Below, piece by piece: positions 35,780 to 44,339 of a stretch of 64,000 nucleotides of DNA (positions within the stretch are counted from its first letter, which is position 1; every line of letters begins with the position of its first letter). The notes beneath the pieces are model-generated. The model ran no database searches and had not been told where the DNA came from. It was given only the letters and a program-made list of their open reading frames with translations. Source of the stretch: Mucilaginibacter gossypii (GTDB taxonomy: Bacteria; Bacteroidota; Bacteroidia; Sphingobacteriales; Sphingobacteriaceae); assembly GCF_900100945.1 (NCBI RefSeq), contig NZ_FNCG01000004.1, positions 434,001 through 498,000 on the forward strand, read 5' to 3'. The translations under genes were made by a program, and so were the position numbers.

Positions 35780-36180
35780 TATATTATGTGTTAAGTCTTG
35801 TTTGTTTGACCGCGACATATTAAGTTCCTTTTTGCTTATTCCTGTTTATTTTCCGTTGTTGCCTTAAAAGGTGATCAGGGCAATTTGTTTCACAAATTGA
35901 GTTAAAACAAAATTGCGTAACAATCATAGCGCATATTCTTTTGTGTCTATTTTTTTCTCCATGATTTAATTTTTTTCTACCTGAATCTCATATGGTTAAA
36001 CATATAGTTAAATTTAATTTCAAGTTAAAATGCGAATGATGTAATTTATTTGCTACATTACAATTGTTTTTGTATTAGTAATAGTATTATAAATGTGATT
36101 TTAATAAAAAAACAATATTATTTTTAATAAATTATCATTTTTCGTTATTTGAAATTAATCGTTAGCCGAAACTGTCTGTT
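35780..36180. other. AT-rich gap upstream of the Wzi-like gene
   Basis: 401 bases, strongly AT-rich, without a credible frame. The only ordered feature I see is the palindrome at 35881-35899. The Wzi promoter must lie near the right end but no clear consensus stands out. Confidence 0.5.
35881..35899. promoter_or_regulatory. 8-3-8 palindrome
   Basis: Perfect arms caatttgt and acaaattg around ttc, 100 bases past the acidic protein gene. Could be its terminator (no T run) or an operator. Confidence 0.3.
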
Positions 36181-37629
36181 ATGAAAAAATTAGTCGTCTT
36201 ATTGCCGATATTATTATCTTTTTTTTTAGCAAAAGCACAAAATCAGGATGTGCATATTAGCCTGGAGGCCCAGGGCATTGTCACTACCAACAATTCAGTG
36301 CCATTTTGGTTAAGGGCAAATCAGTTTGGCAGTATTCCGTTATCGGGTGGGTCCGGTAGCTTAATCGGAAAAATTCGGAAAGATTATGATACAACAAAAA
36401 CTTACGACTGGGCCGCATCCTTTGAAGGTAGAGGAAATGCCGGAAATAATAGCAAGTTTATTTTAGTTGAGGGATTTGTAAAGGCCCACGCCGGTATTTT
36501 TGAATTGAAAGCTGGCCGTTCAAAGGATATTGTGGGGCTTGTTGATTCAACTCTTTCTTCAGGTTCTTTTTCAATCTCTGGTAATGCCTTGGGTATCCCC
36601 AAGATAAGTTTAGGTATACCTGACTTTTATAGTATCCCGGTTTTGGGAAAACTGTTTGCATTTAAAGCAACTTTGGCAAATGGGTATTTAGGGAGTGTTA
36701 AAGTAAGAACAGGCGAAAAACCGTCAGATTTTAAAGGCTATTACATGGAAAATACCCTGTCCTTAAAAATAGGTAAGCCATCATGGAGATTTGATTTTTT
36801 GGCCTCTTATAATCACGAAGCATTATGGGGAAATGAAAGGCGTGTTTTTAAACGGTTTGAATTGTCTCCAGTCGACACCTATTGGTATGTGCTTTCTGGT
36901 AAACTATATCAGGGCAGTAAGGTTGGTAATCATTTAGGTTCAATAGATATAGGTGCTCAATATAAATTTGATGCACTTACAATTTCGGTATATCGTCAAA
37001 GCTTTTATGACATAGGTGCTTTAAAGTCTCTTGCAAATATAGCCGATGGTTTAAATGGTATAAGCTTAGTTAATAATAAACCAATTCAGAGTAGTTTTTA
37101 CTGGAAGAAATTTTTATTCGAATTTTTATATACGGCGAACCAGGCCGGCACATTAAGTTCAAAACCAACCAAGTCTGGCGCCGAAAATTATTATAATAAT
37201 TATGAATATGCAGAGGGTTGGTCATATAATGACATTGGCTTGGGTACGCCATTTATAACCACAATAAATGATGTGAAGAGCAAAGCAGGAAAAACATGGC
37301 AGTTTTTTATAAATAACAGGGTACTTGCTTTGCATGCTGCAACGCAGGTTTATGTAAACAACTGGCTTTATACAGCCAAATTATCCTATTCTAAAAATAT
37401 GGGAACATTTGAAAATGGCACCGAAATATATCGTTCTTTAGGAGGGAAGTTAAAATATCCACCCCATTATGGTACCTTTAAAAAAGTGAATCAATATTCG
37501 ACGTTTGTTGAAGGTTTGAGGCCTTTAAGAAATGGTTATTCTGTTGGATATGATCTGGCATATGATCATGGGGGCCTGCTTTACAATTCGTTTGGTATTA
37601 TTTTAAAGCTGTCAAAAACATTTATGTAA
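36181..37629 (+). CDS. Capsule assembly Wzi family outer-membrane protein
   Basis: 482-aa outer-membrane beta-barrel. Signal peptide of about 20 residues ([20 protein letters not shown]), then an N-terminal stretch VPFWLRANQFGSIPLSGGSG typical of Bacteroidota Wzi-like proteins, and many amphipathic strands to the C-terminal aromatic end. Escherichia coli Wzi anchors group 1 capsule at the surface, so this could hold the polysaccharide made by the first 20 kb, though it lies 17 kb from rfbA. A nine-T run (36219-36227) lies in the signal peptide region. Confidence 0.88.
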   Translation: MKKLVVLLPILLSFFLAKAQNQDVHISLEAQGIVTTNNSVPFWLRANQFGSIPLSGGSGSLIGKIRKDYDTTKTYDWAASFEGRGNAGNNSKFILVEGFVKAHAGIFELKAGRSKDIVGLVDSTLSSGSFSISGNALGIPKISLGIPDFYSIPVLGKLFAFKATLANGYLGSVKVRTGEKPSDFKGYYMENTLSLKIGKPSWRFDFLASYNHEALWGNERRVFKRFELSPVDTYWYVLSGKLYQGSKVGNHLGSIDIGAQYKFDALTISVYRQSFYDIGALKSLANIADGLNGISLVNNKPIQSSFYWKKFLFEFLYTANQAGTLSSKPTKSGAENYYNNYEYAEGWSYNDIGLGTPFITTINDVKSKAGKTWQFFINNRVLALHAATQVYVNNWLYTAKLSYSKNMGTFENGTEIYRSLGGKLKYPPHYGTFKKVNQYSTFVEGLRPLRNGYSVGYDLAYDHGGLLYNSFGIILKLSKTFM

Positions 37630-37723
37630 TAATGCCGGGTTTAACATGTGAAGAGGCCGGTGTGTAAAAAAATTAGCAAAACCGCTCTTTCACCAAATCT
37701 AATTTCTCACTACCTTAGCACTT

Positions 37724-39517
37724 GTGGATAATTTCATTGTTTCGGCCCGTAAGTATCGCCCGGCTACTTTTGAAACCGTTGTTGGTCAGCAACATATAAC
37801 CAATACGCTCAAAAATGCTATAAAAAATAGCCAGCTGGCACAGGCATTTTTGTTCTGTGGTCCACGTGGTGTGGGCAAAACTACCTGCGCGCGGATCCTG
37901 GCTAAAACCATTAATTGTACCAATTTGCAGCCCAATGGCGAAGCCTGCGGCGAATGCGCTTCATGCAAGGCTTTTGAAAACGGAAATTCTTTTAATGTTC
38001 ATGAGCTTGATGCTGCTTCAAACAATTCTGTTGATGATATCCGCAGTTTGATTGAACAGGTACGGATCCCGCCCCAGGCGGCACGTTACAAGGTTTATAT
38101 TATTGATGAGGTGCACATGCTGTCGCAGGCCGCTTTTAACGCGTTCCTGAAAACACTTGAGGAGCCACCTCATTATGCCATATTTATATTGGCTACTACC
38201 GAAAAGCATAAGATCCTGCCAACCATTCTTTCGCGCTGCCAGATCTTTGATTTTAACCGCATCAGGGTTGAGGATATGGCCAACCACCTGGCATCAATTG
38301 CCGGCAAGGAAAGCATAGGTTATGAACCCGACGGCCTGCATATCATAGCCCAGAAAGCCGATGGCGGTTTGCGCGACGCGCTTTCGATGTTTGATCAGAT
38401 CGTGAGTTTTTCGGGGGGGAAGGTAACCTATCGCTCGGTTATTGATAACCTGAACATACTTGATTACGATTACTACTTTAATATAACCGGGAGCCTGCTT
38501 AAGGAAGATACCGCTAAAGTATTATTGTTTTTTGATGAGATCCTTTCGCGCGGGTTCGATGGCGCTCATTTTATAGCCGGGCTTTCTGAACATTTCAGAA
38601 ATCTGTTGGTGGGGAAGGATCAATCGACATTAAAGCTGCTTGAGGTGAGTGAAGGCATTAAAACAAAATACCTGCAGCAATCGCAGCAGGCATCGGTGTC
38701 GTTTTTGCTCTCGGCCATGAATATTGCCAATCAGTGCGATATTAGTTATAAGCTCAGCAAAAATCAACGGCTCCAGGTTGAACTGGCATTACTTAAGATG
38801 TGCCACCTGCCATCGGTGTTTAACCTGGCAACCACACCACTCACTGTAACTTCCGCGACCGACGGGGGACTAAAAAAAAAACCTGATACCTCAACAGTAA
38901 CGTCTGTTAACGGAGCGCAGGCAAGCCCTGCTGTATCTGTGGTGAGCGAAGCCGCACCGGTATACAGTGCCCCACCAAAAGAGGTTGTAACGCCATCTGT
39001 ACAGGTAAAAGAAACAATAACATCGCCTGCTGAAAAGCCTAAGATAGTAATGCCTTTGCGAAGTACGCTCACCCCTTCATTAACCGGTGAAGTTAAAACG
39101 CAGGAAGAATTACTTGAAGAAGAGGACCCATATTTAAAAGGAGAGGATAAAGAGGATTTTACCATGGATGCCTTTTTGCAATGCTGGAGCGATTTTGCTG
39201 CATTTGCAAAAAAAGAAGGTAAAAAAACTTTGCTAACCGTTCTTACAGCGGGCGCGCCGCGCATGCTAAAGCCCTATGTTTTTGAAGTAATAGTAGGCAA
39301 TATGGTGCAGGAAAATATTTTCAGGGATGAAAAGCCCGTTATGTTGAATTACCTGCGCAGTGCACTTAAAAATTTTACTATCGAGGTAAACGCCAGGGTT
39401 GATGAACAAAAGGTAGTACGTAAGCCTTATACCGCGCCCGAAAAGTTTCAGCATATGGCAGCCCGCAACCCGCAGCTGCTGGAGTTGAAGAGCCGGTTTA
39501 ATCTTGATTTTGATTAA
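37724..39517 (+). CDS. dnaX: DNA polymerase III subunits gamma and tau
   Basis: Clamp-loader ATPase, 597 aa, starting with GTG at 37724 (MDNFIVSARKYRPATF is the usual N-terminus). The P-loop FCGPRGVGKTT, zinc cysteines (CTNLQPNGEACGECASC), DEVHMLS and TLEEPPHYAIFIL are in order. After about residue 380 comes a linker rich in Pro, Val and Ser, then the tau-type C-terminal domain. A run of ten A bases at 38872-38881 sits exactly between ATPase core and linker, and shifts in either direction give early stops, so a short gamma form is likely made here (see findings). Confidence 0.96.
   Translation: MDNFIVSARKYRPATFETVVGQQHITNTLKNAIKNSQLAQAFLFCGPRGVGKTTCARILAKTINCTNLQPNGEACGECASCKAFENGNSFNVHELDAASNNSVDDIRSLIEQVRIPPQAARYKVYIIDEVHMLSQAAFNAFLKTLEEPPHYAIFILATTEKHKILPTILSRCQIFDFNRIRVEDMANHLASIAGKESIGYEPDGLHIIAQKADGGLRDALSMFDQIVSFSGGKVTYRSVIDNLNILDYDYYFNITGSLLKEDTAKVLLFFDEILSRGFDGAHFIAGLSEHFRNLLVGKDQSTLKLLEVSEGIKTKYLQQSQQASVSFLLSAMNIANQCDISYKLSKNQRLQVELALLKMCHLPSVFNLATTPLTVTSATDGGLKKKPDTSTVTSVNGAQASPAVSVVSEAAPVYSAPPKEVVTPSVQVKETITSPAEKPKIVMPLRSTLTPSLTGEVKTQEELLEEEDPYLKGEDKEDFTMDAFLQCWSDFAAFAKKEGKKTLLTVLTAGAPRMLKPYVFEVIVGNMVQENIFRDEKPVMLNYLRSALKNFTIEVNARVDEQKVVRKPYTAPEKFQHMAARNPQLLELKSRFNLDFD
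38872..38881 (+). promoter_or_regulatory. Ten-A slippery run in dnaX
   Basis: A10 encodes Leu-Lys-Lys-Lys at codons 383-386. One extra A, or a -1 shift, gives a TGA two codons after the run. One A fewer gives TAA after about seven more codons. A small hairpin (38893-38897 with 38904-38908) and a G-rich stretch before the run resemble parts of known dnaX frameshift sites. Confidence 0.7.
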
Positions 39518-39590
39518 CCGGGTTTTAAATGCTGAGCAGTGAACTTGATTAAAAATCCACAACTCAGCAGTTAATAAATTATCTCAGGGG

Positions 39591-40013
39591 TTACCTATCA
39601 TTTTTGGGGTATCCTTCTTCGTCAAGGTCGTCCCGGTCGTCTTCGGGAGTGTGAGAAAGGGCGGCATCAACCGGATCAATCTCAACGCTTTCTCCGTTGT
39701 CAATGTGCATTCCCAATTCATCTACATCGGTTTCAAGCGAACGGTCTTCGTCAAATTCGCCGTCTACATCGTAAGGGTTTGCCTCGTCATAGGTGGAGTT
39801 AAAATCCTCGCCGTTTTTTGCGGCAGTATGATACGGATCGGGATGGTCATAATCCGGGTCATCGCTTTTAACATCGTATTCGTAGCTATTATCGTCCGGG
39901 TTATAATTTAGGTCCTCCTTATCAATGGTTTCGCCCAGTTCATCTTTTAGGTTTTCGTCGCGATCAGGCAGATCATCATTGAAACCTGCATCGTCTATTT
40001 GATCGTTGTTCAT
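39591..40013 (-). CDS. Acidic, probably disordered protein
   Basis: 140-aa protein dominated by Asp, Glu and Asn (NPDDNSYEYDVKSDDPDYDH is one segment) with almost no hydrophobic stretch. No domain or signal peptide is seen. The ATG at 40013 is followed by ordinary codons and the stop lies 74 bases from the end of dnaX. Proteins of this kind are common in Sphingobacteriaceae without known role. It faces dnaX and shares orientation with the beta-barrel gene upstream. Confidence 0.72.
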   Translation of the reverse strand: MNNDQIDDAGFNDDLPDRDENLKDELGETIDKEDLNYNPDDNSYEYDVKSDDPDYDHPDPYHTAAKNGEDFNSTYDEANPYDVDGEFDEDRSLETDVDELGMHIDNGESVEIDPVDAALSHTPEDDRDDLDEEGYPKNDR

Positions 40014-40095
40014 AGGTTTGTTCTTTTATTATATAAATATACGCAGTAAAAATCCTGCCAAAAAGCAAATCAATCAAAAAAGATTTAGCCTAAGC

Positions 40096-40806
40096 TTAAT
40101 AATGGATCTGTTTCCGGTAAGATGTAACACCACCAATGGCAAATTTAAAACCTAAAGTAACCTGCGAATACGCGTCGTTATGCGCGCCGGCAACGTAGGC
40201 GTCCAGATTATCGCCCATAATAAAATTGTATTGGTAACCCAGGTCAATTTTAACTGCAGGCTGGTTGTAACTGTTAAACAGCTTAAACTCATAACCCAGC
40301 CTTAGTGGTATAAATATTTCATTTGTTTTGCGTTCGTAGGGCAATACCCGGCCCTGCTCCAATAAAAGCGCATCCTCTGTCCTGTATACAACATTATTAT
40401 TAATGTATCCTAATCCCGACGACAGGTAAAGGTTTTTAAAAGCATTGGCTATAGCACTTCTCGAGTAGTCAATCAATTCGCCTGCCTGTACCTGCACCCT
40501 GAAAGTGTAAGCACTGAAATGGTTTTCAAATTGCCTTTGTGTACTTGTAGCCGGCGAACCGCCTTTTAAACGGCCTACCTCCACATTAAATATATAATTT
40601 ACAAACGGGCTTTGATTGTAAGTAAAGTTAAGATTTATGGAAGGTGTTGTTTTTAGGGTTTGCACATCGGTAGAACTGGCCTGGTTGATGCCTGCGGCAA
40701 AGCCAACGTCATATTGTGCATAATCAAAGCCTATTTGGGCTTTAGCTAAAAAAGATACAGAACACAGCAGGATTATAATGGAGGCTTTTAGTATGGATTT
40801 TATCAT
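40096..40806 (-). CDS. Outer-membrane beta-barrel protein
   Basis: 236-aa exported protein. Signal peptide MIKSILKASIIILLCSVSFLAKA, then alternating hydrophobic strands (SINLNFTYNQSPFVNYIFNVEVG, IFIPLRLGYEFKLF, VTLGFKFAIGG) that indicate an 8- to 10-strand barrel. It resembles small porin-like outer-membrane proteins of the phylum but no named family is certain. It is transcribed away from icd, and 83 bases separate it from the acidic gene. Confidence 0.75.
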   Translation of the reverse strand: MIKSILKASIIILLCSVSFLAKAQIGFDYAQYDVGFAAGINQASSTDVQTLKTTPSINLNFTYNQSPFVNYIFNVEVGRLKGGSPATSTQRQFENHFSAYTFRVQVQAGELIDYSRSAIANAFKNLYLSSGLGYINNNVVYRTEDALLLEQGRVLPYERKTNEIFIPLRLGYEFKLFNSYNQPAVKIDLGYQYNFIMGDNLDAYVAGAHNDAYSQVTLGFKFAIGGVTSYRKQIHY

Positions 40807-40979
40807 AAATAAACGGCAGCACCTGTATAAAAGGAGCTTGTTTTATGGTAAGCGTTTTATTTTATAAAAATAGCACCAAAGTTTATAAAAACAACAATGC
40901 CGGTACTAATAATTGTCATTATAACGAAATCTATAATTTTTCATTGCGTTATTTGATAAAATTGATAAAGTCAATTTTA

Positions 40980-40987
40980 TATATTTG
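40980..40987 (+). promoter_or_regulatory. -7 promoter element of icd
   Basis: TATATTTG fits TAnnTTTG and lies 32 bases before the icd ATG at 41019. It supports the shorter start over the in-frame ATG at 40845. Confidence 0.5.
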
Positions 40988-41018
40988 GGCCGTTTGTATA
41001 ACAAAAACCACATCAGGC

Positions 41019-42248
41019 ATGTCAAAAATAAAAGTAGAGAATCCGGTAGTTGAACTGGATGGCGATGAAATGACCCGAATAATCTGGAAATTCATTAAAG
41101 ACAAATTGATTACCCCGTACCTTGATCTTGATATTAAATATTACGATCTGGGTATAGAGTACCGCGACCAAACCGACGACCAGGTAACTATTGACGCAGC
41201 TAACGCAATTAAGCAATACGGCGTTGGTATTAAATGTGCTACTATTACTCCCGACGAAGCAAGGGTGAAAGAGTTTGGGTTAAAACAAATGTGGAAATCG
41301 CCAAACGGTACTATCCGTAACATATTGGATGGTACTGTTTTTCGTGAGCCTATTGTTATGTCCAATGTACCCCGCCTGGTACCTAACTGGACAGCGCCTA
41401 TCTGTATTGGCCGTCACGCGTTTGGCGATCAGTACCGTGCTACCGATTTCTTAACCAAAGGCAAAGGTAAATTAACCGTTAAGTTTACTCCTGAAGATGG
41501 CGGCCCCGAGCAATCATACGAGGTATTTAACTTTAAAGGTGATGGTGTTGCATTAACGATGTACAATACCGATGAGTCTATCAAAGGATTTGCGCATGCC
41601 TGCTTTAACCAGGCTTTAATGAAAGGCTGGCCTTTATACCTTTCAACCAAAAATACCATCCTTAAAAAATATGATGGCCGCTTCAAAGATATTTTTGAAG
41701 AGATCTATCAAAATGATTACAAACAAAAGTTTGAAGCAGCCGGTATCACGTATGAGCACCGCTTAATTGACGACATGGTTGCATCGGCCCTGAAATGGAA
41801 CGGCAACTTTGTTTGGGCTTGTAAAAACTATGATGGCGACGTACAGTCAGATACTGTAGCACAAGGCTTTGGTTCATTAGGTTTAATGACCTCAACCCTG
41901 GTTACTCCTGATGGTACTGTAATGGAAGCTGAAGCTGCCCACGGTACTGTAACCCGTCACTATCGTGATCACCAGGCCGGTAAGCCAACTTCAACCAATC
42001 CAATTGCCTCTATTTTTGCATGGACAAGAGGTTTGGAATTCCGTGGCATCTTAGATAAGAACACTGAACTGATCAATTTCTGCAAGGCTTTGGAAGAAGT
42101 TTGTATTGAAACTGTTGAAAGCGGCAAAATGACCAAAGATTTGGCCATCACCATTAAACCAAAAGTGGAGCATGGTACCGATTACCTGTACACCGAAGAG
42201 TTTTTGGCTGCAATTGACGAAAACCTGAAAAAACGCTTAGGTAAATAA
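41019..42248 (+). CDS. icd: NADP-dependent isocitrate dehydrogenase
   Basis: TCA-cycle enzyme converting isocitrate to 2-oxoglutarate with NADP, 409 aa from the ATG at 41019, matching the eukaryote-like (type II) family length. The longer frame from 40845 adds 58 AT-rich residues upstream of the -7 element and is rejected. [23 protein letters not shown] is the family N-terminus; [10 protein letters not shown] binds substrate, and [12 protein letters not shown] with [16 protein letters not shown] are metal and cofactor segments. Single gene with its own promoter and terminator. Confidence 0.97.
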   Translation: MSKIKVENPVVELDGDEMTRIIWKFIKDKLITPYLDLDIKYYDLGIEYRDQTDDQVTIDAANAIKQYGVGIKCATITPDEARVKEFGLKQMWKSPNGTIRNILDGTVFREPIVMSNVPRLVPNWTAPICIGRHAFGDQYRATDFLTKGKGKLTVKFTPEDGGPEQSYEVFNFKGDGVALTMYNTDESIKGFAHACFNQALMKGWPLYLSTKNTILKKYDGRFKDIFEEIYQNDYKQKFEAAGITYEHRLIDDMVASALKWNGNFVWACKNYDGDVQSDTVAQGFGSLGLMTSTLVTPDGTVMEAEAAHGTVTRHYRDHQAGKPTSTNPIASIFAWTRGLEFRGILDKNTELINFCKALEEVCIETVESGKMTKDLAITIKPKVEHGTDYLYTEEFLAAIDENLKKRLGK

Positions 42249-42270
42249 TTGCCAGGCGATTTAAATAAGA

Positions 42271-42302
42271 AAAAGCTCATACATTATAGTATGGGCTTTT
42301 TT
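42271..42302 (+). terminator. icd terminator
   Basis: Twelve-base stem (42271-42282 with 42289-42300, one G-U pair), 6-base loop, ending in a T run. Confidence 0.88.
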
Positions 42303-42387
42303 GTTACACATTAAGCTGAGTAAACCAATTTAGCGTTTTCAATTTTCTATTTAACTCCTAACTTAGCGGGCAAAAATACACAACACT

Positions 42388-43368
42388 ATGTCGGCATTAT
42401 ATCCATTAAAATTTAAAACCATATATAAAGACAAGATATGGGGCGGTCAAAAGATAAAAACCTATTTGCATAAAGATTTTGGCAGCCTGCCCAACTGCGG
42501 CGAAACCTGGGAAATATCAGGCGTAAAATCTGATGTTTCGGTTGTAGCTTCGGGCGCTTTGGAAGGTGAATCACTAGCCGACTTATTAGAGCAATACAAA
42601 GATGAGCTGGTTGGTAAAAAGGTTTATGATCACTTTGGCAACATCTTCCCGTTATTGGTGAAATTTATTGATGCCAATGATGATCTTTCAGTACAGGTAC
42701 ACCCCGATGACAAGTTGGCCAAAGTACGCCATAACTCATTTGGTAAAACCGAAATGTGGTATATCATTGAAGCCGATCCGGGTTCGACACTGATTACCGG
42801 TTTTAATCAGGAAATGACCGAGCAAAAATATGTTGATGCTTTAAACAGCGGTCATATCATGGATATCCTTAACAAAGAGGATGCAGTAGCTGATGATGTT
42901 TTCTTTTTACCCGCAGGCAGGGTGCATACTATTGGCAAAGGTTTATTGATTGCCGAAATTCAGCAAACATCTGATATTACTTACCGTATTTACGATTTTG
43001 ACCGTGTTGATGATAAAGGCAATAAACGCGAGTTACATACCGAAGAAGCTCTTGCCGCTATTGATTACAAGCATTATCCCGAATATAAAACCCGATATGA
43101 ACCTAAAAAGAACGAGACTGTAAAACTGGTTACCTGCCCTTATTTTACTACCAATGTGCTCGATTTTGACGAAAGTACATCGAAAGACTATTCGGCACTT
43201 GATTCATTTGTGATCCATGTTTGTGTTGAAGGCGGTTATACTGTAAAATATAACAACCAGGCATATGCGGTTAAAATGGGCGAATGTATCCTGTTACCAA
43301 AAAGCATCGATAAAGTTGAGTTGGAAACAACAGGCGGCTTTAAAATACTGGAAAGCTATATTGAATAA
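42388..43368 (+). CDS. manA: Mannose-6-phosphate isomerase, class I
   Basis: Zinc cupin enzyme of 326 aa joining fructose-6-phosphate and mannose-6-phosphate. The N-terminus YPLKFKTIYKDKIWGGQKI and the metal segment SVQVHPDDKLAK (Gln-x-His) are typical of the short bacterial form, and FFLPAGRVHTIGKG supplies another ligand. It would feed the GDP-mannose to GDP-fucose branch (gmd, fcl). It is followed 25 bases later by a small lipoprotein gene on the same strand. Confidence 0.95.
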   Translation: MSALYPLKFKTIYKDKIWGGQKIKTYLHKDFGSLPNCGETWEISGVKSDVSVVASGALEGESLADLLEQYKDELVGKKVYDHFGNIFPLLVKFIDANDDLSVQVHPDDKLAKVRHNSFGKTEMWYIIEADPGSTLITGFNQEMTEQKYVDALNSGHIMDILNKEDAVADDVFFLPAGRVHTIGKGLLIAEIQQTSDITYRIYDFDRVDDKGNKRELHTEEALAAIDYKHYPEYKTRYEPKKNETVKLVTCPYFTTNVLDFDESTSKDYSALDSFVIHVCVEGGYTVKYNNQAYAVKMGECILLPKSIDKVELETTGGFKILESYIE

Positions 43369-43393
43369 TAGCATACGGTTGTTTCCTGCGTTT

Positions 43394-43864
43394 ATGAAAA
43401 AACAAATATATTTTTTAAGTCTGGCCACAGTAGCATTACTTGCGGGTAATGCCTGCAAAAAAGAAAAGGGTGAACCTGTAAATGCTTATGCAGGTAAGTA
43501 TTCGCTGATATCAGAAACGAATATAAACATCACCACCGGTCACTCAGATACCTATACAAACGTTGTATCTCCATGCATAAGTGATAACCAAACTAACCTG
43601 AAAGGTGACGGCACATGGACAGCCGCTTACGTAGGCGCTGAAGATTGTTATGTTTCAAGGACTGATAATAGTTACACTATTATTGGGCAAAAGGGGGCAT
43701 CTGCTTCAGGTTCCTGGGTGCAAAGCGGTAACCGGATAAAGTTTACTTTGTCTAATAAATCTGTTTCATACGGCGTGGTGAGCAATGTAGGCGGAAAAGT
43801 TCAGCTTACATTTAAAGATACCTCCCAATACTTTATTTCTACTTCGGTATTAATGAAGCAATAA
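43394..43864 (+). CDS. Small lipoprotein, unknown
   Basis: 156-aa protein from the ATG at 43394. The signal ATVALLAGNAC is a lipobox with Cys at about residue 21, so it is likely anchored in a membrane facing the periplasm or surface. The mature part is beta-rich with threonines and a Cys pair (VSPCISDNQTNLKGDGTW and EDCYVSR), like the lipocalin-type domains common in the phylum. An upstream in-frame start overlaps manA and is rejected. Terminator follows directly. Confidence 0.8.
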   Translation: MKKQIYFLSLATVALLAGNACKKEKGEPVNAYAGKYSLISETNINITTGHSDTYTNVVSPCISDNQTNLKGDGTWTAAYVGAEDCYVSRTDNSYTIIGQKGASASGSWVQSGNRIKFTLSNKSVSYGVVSNVGGKVQLTFKDTSQYFISTSVLMKQ

Positions 43865-43865
43865 T

Positions 43866-43894
43866 AAATACGGAGCCTTTTAGGTTCCGTATTT
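43866..43894. terminator. Bidirectional terminator
   Basis: Twelve-base stem (43866-43877 with 43883-43894, one G-U pair), 5-base loop, between the lipoprotein gene and the convergent response regulator gene. Confidence 0.82.
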
Positions 43895-43918
43895 ATTTAC
43901 TTGCTCGTTCACTTGCAG

Positions 43919-44323
43919 TTAAACGTTGTCAAAAACCTCTTTTAACTGATTTATTCTTACAGGTTTGAACAGATAGTCAGAAACCTCAGAAATATTTTTA
44001 GCCCGGTAGATATCGTTAAGATCAACTGACGAGCTCACGATATAAATAGCGATCTTTTTCCCCGTTTGGGGCTTTATTTTCGCAAATTCATGCATAAACT
44101 CCCAACCATCCATAACCGGCATATTAATATCCAGTAATATTACATCGGGTAAGTTATAATCTTCGTTTGCTTTTTTCAATGCGTAAATGGCTTCTTCTCC
44201 ATTTACAAAATGGCTTAATTGGGTATTCAGCTCCTTTATGCTTATTAATTTTTTTAGGCCGTAAACGTAAATACTGTCATCATCCACAATCCAGGTGTTA
44301 GCCGGACTTCGCTCTGCAATCAT
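43919..44323 (-). CDS. Single-domain response regulator
   Basis: 134-aa receiver domain without an output domain. The acidic pocket is in WIVDDDSIYVYG, the phosphoacceptor Asp in VILLDINMPVMDGWEF, and the conserved Ser and Lys in IVSSS and DYLFKPV. It lies 16 bases after the PAS histidine kinase gene, so the two are cotranscribed. Such CheY-like proteins usually relay to another kinase or act by protein contact. Confidence 0.92.
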   Translation of the reverse strand: MIAERSPANTWIVDDDSIYVYGLKKLISIKELNTQLSHFVNGEEAIYALKKANEDYNLPDVILLDINMPVMDGWEFMHEFAKIKPQTGKKIAIYIVSSSVDLNDIYRAKNISEVSDYLFKPVRINQLKEVFDNV

Positions 44324-44339
44324 CTCTTGGTAATTTTAA

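Noticed and set aside
36219..36227. Nine-T run in the Wzi-like signal peptide as a phase switch
   Set aside because: It encodes Phe-Phe-Leu of a normal signal peptide; no further support, so noted only in the gene entry.
40845..41018. N-terminal extension of icd
   Set aside because: It lies mostly upstream of a TAnnTTTG element, is AT-rich and is not part of the family; ATG at 41019 gives the usual length.
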